From positions 61,075 to 125,074 of the forward strand of contig CAKTGQ010000006.1 in assembly GCA_934561555.1 (NCBI GenBank): 64,000 bases of DNA, read 5' to 3'. Within the stretch, counting starts at the first letter, position 1, and each line of letters opens with the position of its first letter. The notes under the pieces are model-generated. The model saw only the letters and a program-made list of their open reading frames with translations, was not told where the DNA came from and did no database searches. Made by a program: the position numbers and the translations under genes. The stretch comes from an uncultured Faecalibacterium sp. GTDB lineage: Bacteria > Bacillota > Clostridia > Oscillospirales > Ruminococcaceae. Shown piece by piece: positions 58,449-64,000 of the stretch.

Positions 58449-58529
58449 AATAGACACCTCTCTTATTCTGGCAGTATATTCTCTGCAGATGGCGGCGCAT
58501 CCTGTGCGCCATACCGGGGTCGTATTCCC

Positions 58530-58558
58530 ATTATAGCGCAGCGTTATGGCAATTGCAA
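58530..58558 (-). promoter_or_regulatory. promoter of the zinc-ribbon gene
   Basis: Minus-strand TTGCAA (58553-58558), 17-nt spacer, TATAAT (58530-58535). Confidence 0.85.
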
Positions 58559-58624
58559 CGAATGCACCGCAATTTTTACAGTTTGGTGCTGGTTTGGAAA
58601 CAAATTTTACGCATTTTTCACCGG

Positions 58625-59560
58625 TTAGGTGCGGCTGCCGTAGAACTCGCACAGCATACTGTCGGCGGGCAGCAGCTCCAGCGGCAGCGGGTCCACCTGC
58701 TCAAAGCGGCGGGCGGTCTCGTCCCACAGCTCGGCGTTGTGGCCTTCCAGCGTGAACTGGCGGCGCACCTCGCCCAGCAGCCGGGAGATCAGTCCCAGCT
58801 CATAGGTAAAGGAGGTGTCCAGCAAAAAGTCTGCGGTGGTCTTGAAGCCCTTGATATAGCGCGTTTCACCGTCCAGCACCCTGTCCCACATGGAAAGGGT
58901 CTTGGCGGGGCTGCGGCCGCGGGCGGCGGCATCCCGCAGGGTGCGGCGGCACAGGCGGATGTCCTGCGTATTGATGACCCGGCGCCCGTCAATGCAGTAT
59001 TCCTCCCGCAGACCGGCGTAGATGCGGTAGATCTGGTCGTCCGGCACAAGGCCGGTCAGCTCCGGGTTGAGGGCGTGGATGCCCTCCACGATGCACACAC
59101 CGCCCTGCAGGTCGATGGGCTCCACCGCAGCAGCGCGCTGCTCGGTGGCAAAATCGTAGATGGGCAGCTCGGTCCTGCCGGTCTCGCTGAGCTGGCGCAG
59201 GCACTGCTTGATGAGGGGCAGATCCAGCGTTTCTAGGTTTTCGTAGTCCAGCGTGCCGTCCGGCATTTTGGGGTAGTAGGCAGCACCCTTAAAAAAGTTA
59301 TCCAGACTGACCACCTGTGCCGGGGTGCCCTGCTGCACCAGAGCCTTTGCCAGACAGTGGGCGCTGGTAGTCTTGCCGCTGGCTGAGGGGCCGGTCAGCA
59401 TAACGATCTTTGCCCCGGAGCCGCGCACCTTCTGGGCGGCATACTGCACCCGCCGGGCGTAGCTGTTCTCGCTCAGCTGTGCCAGCGCCTGCGGGCTGCG
59501 GGCTGCTACGTTATAGAGATCTACTTCAACCAGTCGTTTCGGTACCCAGATCGTGATCAT
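58625..59560 (-). CDS. uridine kinase-like nucleoside kinase
   Basis: A protein of 311 aa from ATG 59560, overlapping the hemZ end by 35 nt. P-loop 'GPSASGKTT' at 57-65, 'VVSLDNFFKG', 'ETLDLPLI', 'CIVEGIHALNPEL' and 'RRTLRDAAARGRS' are all phosphoribulokinase/uridine kinase features. Firmicute relatives often carry a TGS-type N-terminal domain of over 200 aa, which is missing here. Likely phosphorylates a nucleoside. Substrate uncertain. Confidence 0.85.
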   Translation of the reverse strand: MITIWVPKRLVEVDLYNVAARSPQALAQLSENSYARRVQYAAQKVRGSGAKIVMLTGPSASGKTTSAHCLAKALVQQGTPAQVVSLDNFFKGAAYYPKMPDGTLDYENLETLDLPLIKQCLRQLSETGRTELPIYDFATEQRAAAVEPIDLQGGVCIVEGIHALNPELTGLVPDDQIYRIYAGLREEYCIDGRRVINTQDIRLCRRTLRDAAARGRSPAKTLSMWDRVLDGETRYIKGFKTTADFLLDTSFTYELGLISRLLGEVRRQFTLEGHNAELWDETARRFEQVDPLPLELLPADSMLCEFYGSRT

Positions 59561-60995
59561 AAAACTCAGCCACTCCTTTTTTCCGTTCCAGTACCTCCGC
59601 AAAGCGCTGGATATACTCGTTCGGATACTTGAAATTGAAGATGCGCTGCATCCGTTTGCCCCCATCGGCCACCAGTTTGGTGCTGCCGCCTGCACCCGCC
59701 GAGAGGATGGTCTGGACTTCCTCCATGATATAGATATTATAGTAACCCTCGTGACCCGGCTTGCACCAGCCCACGTTTTCCAGATTTTGCAGCGTATTCT
59801 TCTGCCGGTAGAGGTAATAGGGGCGGTAGCCCGCTTCGGCCAGCAGATGGCATTTTTCCAGCATGGCGGCTACGTCCGCGTAGTCGTTCTCCTTCTGATC
59901 CTCGATGACGATGCGGGAAGCCCGCTTGAGGGTAAGGGTGTGGACGGTGATATTCTCCGGCTGCAAGGCAATGGCCTGCCGCAGGCTGTGCTCAAAGCCC
60001 TCCACCGTATCCCCGGGCAGACCGGCAATGAGGTCCATGTTGATGTCCTCGTGCCCGGCGCGGCGGGCATCGGCGTAGCAATCCAGAATATCCTGTGCCG
60101 AGTGCTTGCGGCCAATGTTTGCCAGCACCGCGTCCGAGAAGGTCTGCGGGTTGATGGAGATGCGGGTAGCGCCGTATTCCTTGATGACCGCCAGCTTTTC
60201 GGCATCGGTGCAGTCCGGGCGGCCCGCCTCCACGGTATATTCTACGACCTTGCTCAGGTCAAAATTCTCCCGCACGGTGCCCATGAGCTGCCGCAGCTGG
60301 GCAGCGGAAAGGCTGGTGGGCGTGCCGCCGCCGATGTAGATGCTGCACAAGGTCAGCCCGGCACGCTCGGCCTGCACCCGGATCTCCGCCACCTCTTTGC
60401 ACAGGCAGTCCACATAGGGCTGCACCAGCTTGCGGTCGCGGTCCAGATTGCAGCTGACAAAGCTGCAATAGCTGCACCGGGAGGGACAGAACGGGATACC
60501 GATATACAGACTATACGTCTTGGGAGCGCTGCCCAGCTGCAAAATAGGCTCCTGCAGGTCGGCAATTTCCTTCGCCATTTCGTATTTTTGCTCCGAGCAG
60601 TCGAATCGCTGCAAAAAGAAGCGGTCGATCTGCTCTGCGCTCCACCCGGCGGCGCGCTTGTCGTGGATCAGGCGCACCGGGCGCACACCGGTCATTTTGC
60701 CCCAGGGCGGGCGGATGCCCGTCCACTGGCGCAGCAGGTCATAGGTCAGGCTTGCAAGGGCAAACTCCGGCGTTTCGCCGCCCTGCTCCACCGGCAGCGG
60801 CAGCGGGGCTTCCAGCGTTTTGCTCTTTTCTCCCTGCCGCACCAGCACCCGCAGACCGGTATCGGTCTTTTCTGCCCACAGACAGTCCTCGGCGGATTCC
60901 GGCGGGGTCAGGGTCAGGGGTGCCATGGGGTAAAACAGGCGGGCAAGGTGCTCCACCTCGTACCCGGAGGGCAGCCCAGTGATATAGATCTTCAT
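59526..60995 (-). CDS. hemZ: oxygen-independent coproporphyrinogen III dehydrogenase-like radical SAM protein HemZ
   Basis: A protein of 489 aa with a HemZ N-domain (1-155, 'GVRPVRLIHDKRAAGWSAEQI') and a radical SAM core with Cys170, Cys174, Cys177 ('PFCPSRCSYC'), 'SIYIGGGTPTSLSA', 'EAGRPD', and 'INMDLIAGLPGDT'. It is expected to act on coproporphyrinogen. No other heme genes are near, so the true substrate may differ. It overlaps the nucleoside kinase gene. Confidence 0.9.
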   Translation of the reverse strand: MKIYITGLPSGYEVEHLARLFYPMAPLTLTPPESAEDCLWAEKTDTGLRVLVRQGEKSKTLEAPLPLPVEQGGETPEFALASLTYDLLRQWTGIRPPWGKMTGVRPVRLIHDKRAAGWSAEQIDRFFLQRFDCSEQKYEMAKEIADLQEPILQLGSAPKTYSLYIGIPFCPSRCSYCSFVSCNLDRDRKLVQPYVDCLCKEVAEIRVQAERAGLTLCSIYIGGGTPTSLSAAQLRQLMGTVRENFDLSKVVEYTVEAGRPDCTDAEKLAVIKEYGATRISINPQTFSDAVLANIGRKHSAQDILDCYADARRAGHEDINMDLIAGLPGDTVEGFEHSLRQAIALQPENITVHTLTLKRASRIVIEDQKENDYADVAAMLEKCHLLAEAGYRPYYLYRQKNTLQNLENVGWCKPGHEGYYNIYIMEEVQTILSAGAGGSTKLVADGGKRMQRIFNFKYPNEYIQRFAEVLERKKGVAEFYDHDLGTETTG

Positions 60996-61007
60996 GTCGT
61001 TCTCTCT

Positions 61008-61625
61008 TTAAAAAATGTCGTTGCCGCCGCGCAGGGCGCTGCGGATATAGTAATTATTGTCCAGCTCCGCGCCAAAGGTAGAAAATTCGCCGTGGCCGGG
61101 CAGCACCTGTGTTTCGCGGGGGATGGGCAGCTGTGCCAGCTTGCGCAGGCTGTCTGCCATCTGTGCGCTGCTGCCGCCCTCCAGATCGGTGCGGCCGATG
61201 CTGCCCGCAAACAGCGTATCGCCGCAGAACAGATGCTCACCGCACAGCAGCACCACGCTGCCGGGGGTGTGGCCGGGGGTGTGCCACGCGGTAAAACGCA
61301 GCTCGTCCACCGTGATCTGCTCCCCTTCTGTATAGCCGCAGTCCGCAGCGGAAAGCGGGTACATCCGGTCCCCGGCAAGGTCTGCCTTTTCGCAGTAGAG
61401 GGTGGCGTTCCACTCCGCCTTCAACGCGGCAGCGCTGCCCACATGGTCGTAGTGGCCGTGGGTGCACAGGATGGTGGTGAGGGTGGCATTGTGCTGCTTT
61501 AAAATTTCATCGTAGCTCTGCACCTCTGCCGCCGGGTCGATGACCACGGCATGGCCTGCATCGGAAATGAGCAGAAAGGTGTTGGTATACAGCGGCGGTG
61601 CCGCAGGAATGTGAAAGCCTTGCAT
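61008..61625 (-). CDS. glyoxalase II-like MBL-fold hydrolase
   Basis: A protein of 205 aa, start at 61625 behind AAGGAG. Metal motif 'CTHGHYDHVGS', 'HTPGHTPGSVVL', 'GDTLFAGSIGRTDL' and 'LPGHGEFSTFG' make a complete YcbL/glyoxalase II-type active site. It likely hydrolyses thioesters. It sits 2 nt after dtd and 12 nt before hemZ, inside a tight relA-dtd-MBL-hemZ run, an order often seen in Firmicutes. Confidence 0.92.
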   Translation of the reverse strand: MQGFHIPAAPPLYTNTFLLISDAGHAVVIDPAAEVQSYDEILKQHNATLTTILCTHGHYDHVGSAAALKAEWNATLYCEKADLAGDRMYPLSAADCGYTEGEQITVDELRFTAWHTPGHTPGSVVLLCGEHLFCGDTLFAGSIGRTDLEGGSSAQMADSLRKLAQLPIPRETQVLPGHGEFSTFGAELDNNYYIRSALRGGNDIF

Positions 61626-61627
61626 GG

Positions 61628-62089
61628 TTACTCCTTCTTTTTCCACTCGTCGGTGTCAATGATGATGGTGCAGGGACCCTCGTTCACCAGCGACACCTGC
61701 ATGTGGGCACCGAACTCGCCGTGCTGCACGTCCTTGAGGCCGTGCTTAGCCATCTCGGCAAGGAACAGCTCGTAGGCATCCACCGAGAGGGGCGGCTTTG
61801 CAGCCTTGATAAAGCTGGGACGGTAGCCCTTTTTGGTGTCGCCGTAAAGGGTGAACTGGCTGACCACCAGCGCGGAATAGCCCAGATCCCGGGCACTCAG
61901 GTTCAGCTTGCCCTCCGCATCCGGGAAAATGCGCAGACCCGCGCATTTATCGGCAAGCTTGGGCACGATGTCCAGCGTGTCGGTGTCCTTGACCCCCAGC
62001 AGGATCATGATTCCAGGGCCGATGGTGCGGGGCTCGCCGCCTTCCACCCGCACACTGGCGGAGGATACGGCCTGAATGACTGCTCGCAT
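61628..62089 (-). CDS. dtd: D-aminoacyl-tRNA deacylase
   Basis: A protein of 153 aa, full length. 'MRAVIQAVSSASVRV', the catalytic 'VSQFTLYGD' and the cis-proline 'NEGPCTIII' motif. It removes D-amino acids from tRNA. It lies 4 nt after the RelA stop, as in Bacillus. Confidence 0.97.
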   Translation of the reverse strand: MRAVIQAVSSASVRVEGGEPRTIGPGIMILLGVKDTDTLDIVPKLADKCAGLRIFPDAEGKLNLSARDLGYSALVVSQFTLYGDTKKGYRPSFIKAAKPPLSVDAYELFLAEMAKHGLKDVQHGEFGAHMQVSLVNEGPCTIIIDTDEWKKKE

Positions 62090-62093
62090 TGCG

Positions 62094-64000
<1,907 letters not shown>

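Noticed and set aside
59553..61502. 649-aa plus-strand frame opposite hemZ and the MBL gene
   Set aside because: Antisense to two clear genes; no ribosome binding site.

Overview
The window looks like a chromosome segment of a GC-rich gut Firmicute of the Oscillospiraceae, most probably Faecalibacterium prausnitzii or a close relative. This is inferred from gene content, from the mazG-HU-rqcP-yabP-yabQ-divIC-S1 gene order, from the clostridial one-carbon enzymes and from the style of the intergenic repeats. No database search was possible.

Region 1 (1-18305) is the right part of an integrated siphovirus-type prophage whose left end and integrase lie outside the window. Read left to right it holds a minor capsid protein (cut by the window edge), a complete CAU tRNA, scaffold, HK97-type major capsid, four head-tail connector or minor capsid proteins, tail tube, two overlapping tail-assembly chaperones, tape measure, distal tail protein, tail-associated protein, a chimeric baseplate/receptor-binding protein with an AT-rich SGNH-esterase end, GH25 endolysin, two small membrane proteins (one holin) and a small sigma-like HTH protein. 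Two leftward genes, one of them an HTH regulator, then a rightward five-gene cassette of uncharacterised proteins close the prophage beside the 3' end of ssrA, the likely attachment site.

Region 2 (18308-24292) is housekeeping DNA, mostly leftward: tmRNA, smpB, recR, ybaB, dnaX, SRP RNA and pta, followed by a rightward family-4 uracil-DNA glycosylase. Region 3 (24352-32177) has a P-loop protein next to a fused RecB-like-nuclease/XPD-type helicase, a cobalamin adenosyltransferase, and a one-carbon cluster (glyA diverging from 5-formyl-THF cyclo-ligase, an FchA-like cyclohydrolase and a FolD lacking cyclohydrolase residues). Region 4 (32252-43442) has a divergent MraY, a MATE pump, an FMN-riboswitch-controlled riboflavin transporter, an MscS channel, an MFS permease, a PH-domain protein, tRNA-Gly, an intergenic repeat, tRNA-Ala, a beta-CASP nuclease-like protein, BipA and tRNA-Asn.

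Region 5 (43529-49490) is a probable peptide-export locus: a promoter and attenuator-like leader, a C39-peptidase ABC transporter, a GyrI-like small protein, an HlyD-type adaptor and a membrane-anchored Ig-like protein. No substrate peptide is evident. Region 6 (49537-64000) reads leftward throughout: glmS with its self-cleaving ribozyme, two membrane/DUF genes, an rRNA methyltransferase, the S1-divIC-yabQ-yabP-rqcP-HU-mazG cluster, a zinc-ribbon protein, a nucleoside kinase, hemZ, a metallo-hydrolase, dtd and the C-terminal part of a RelA/SpoT protein that runs off the right edge.
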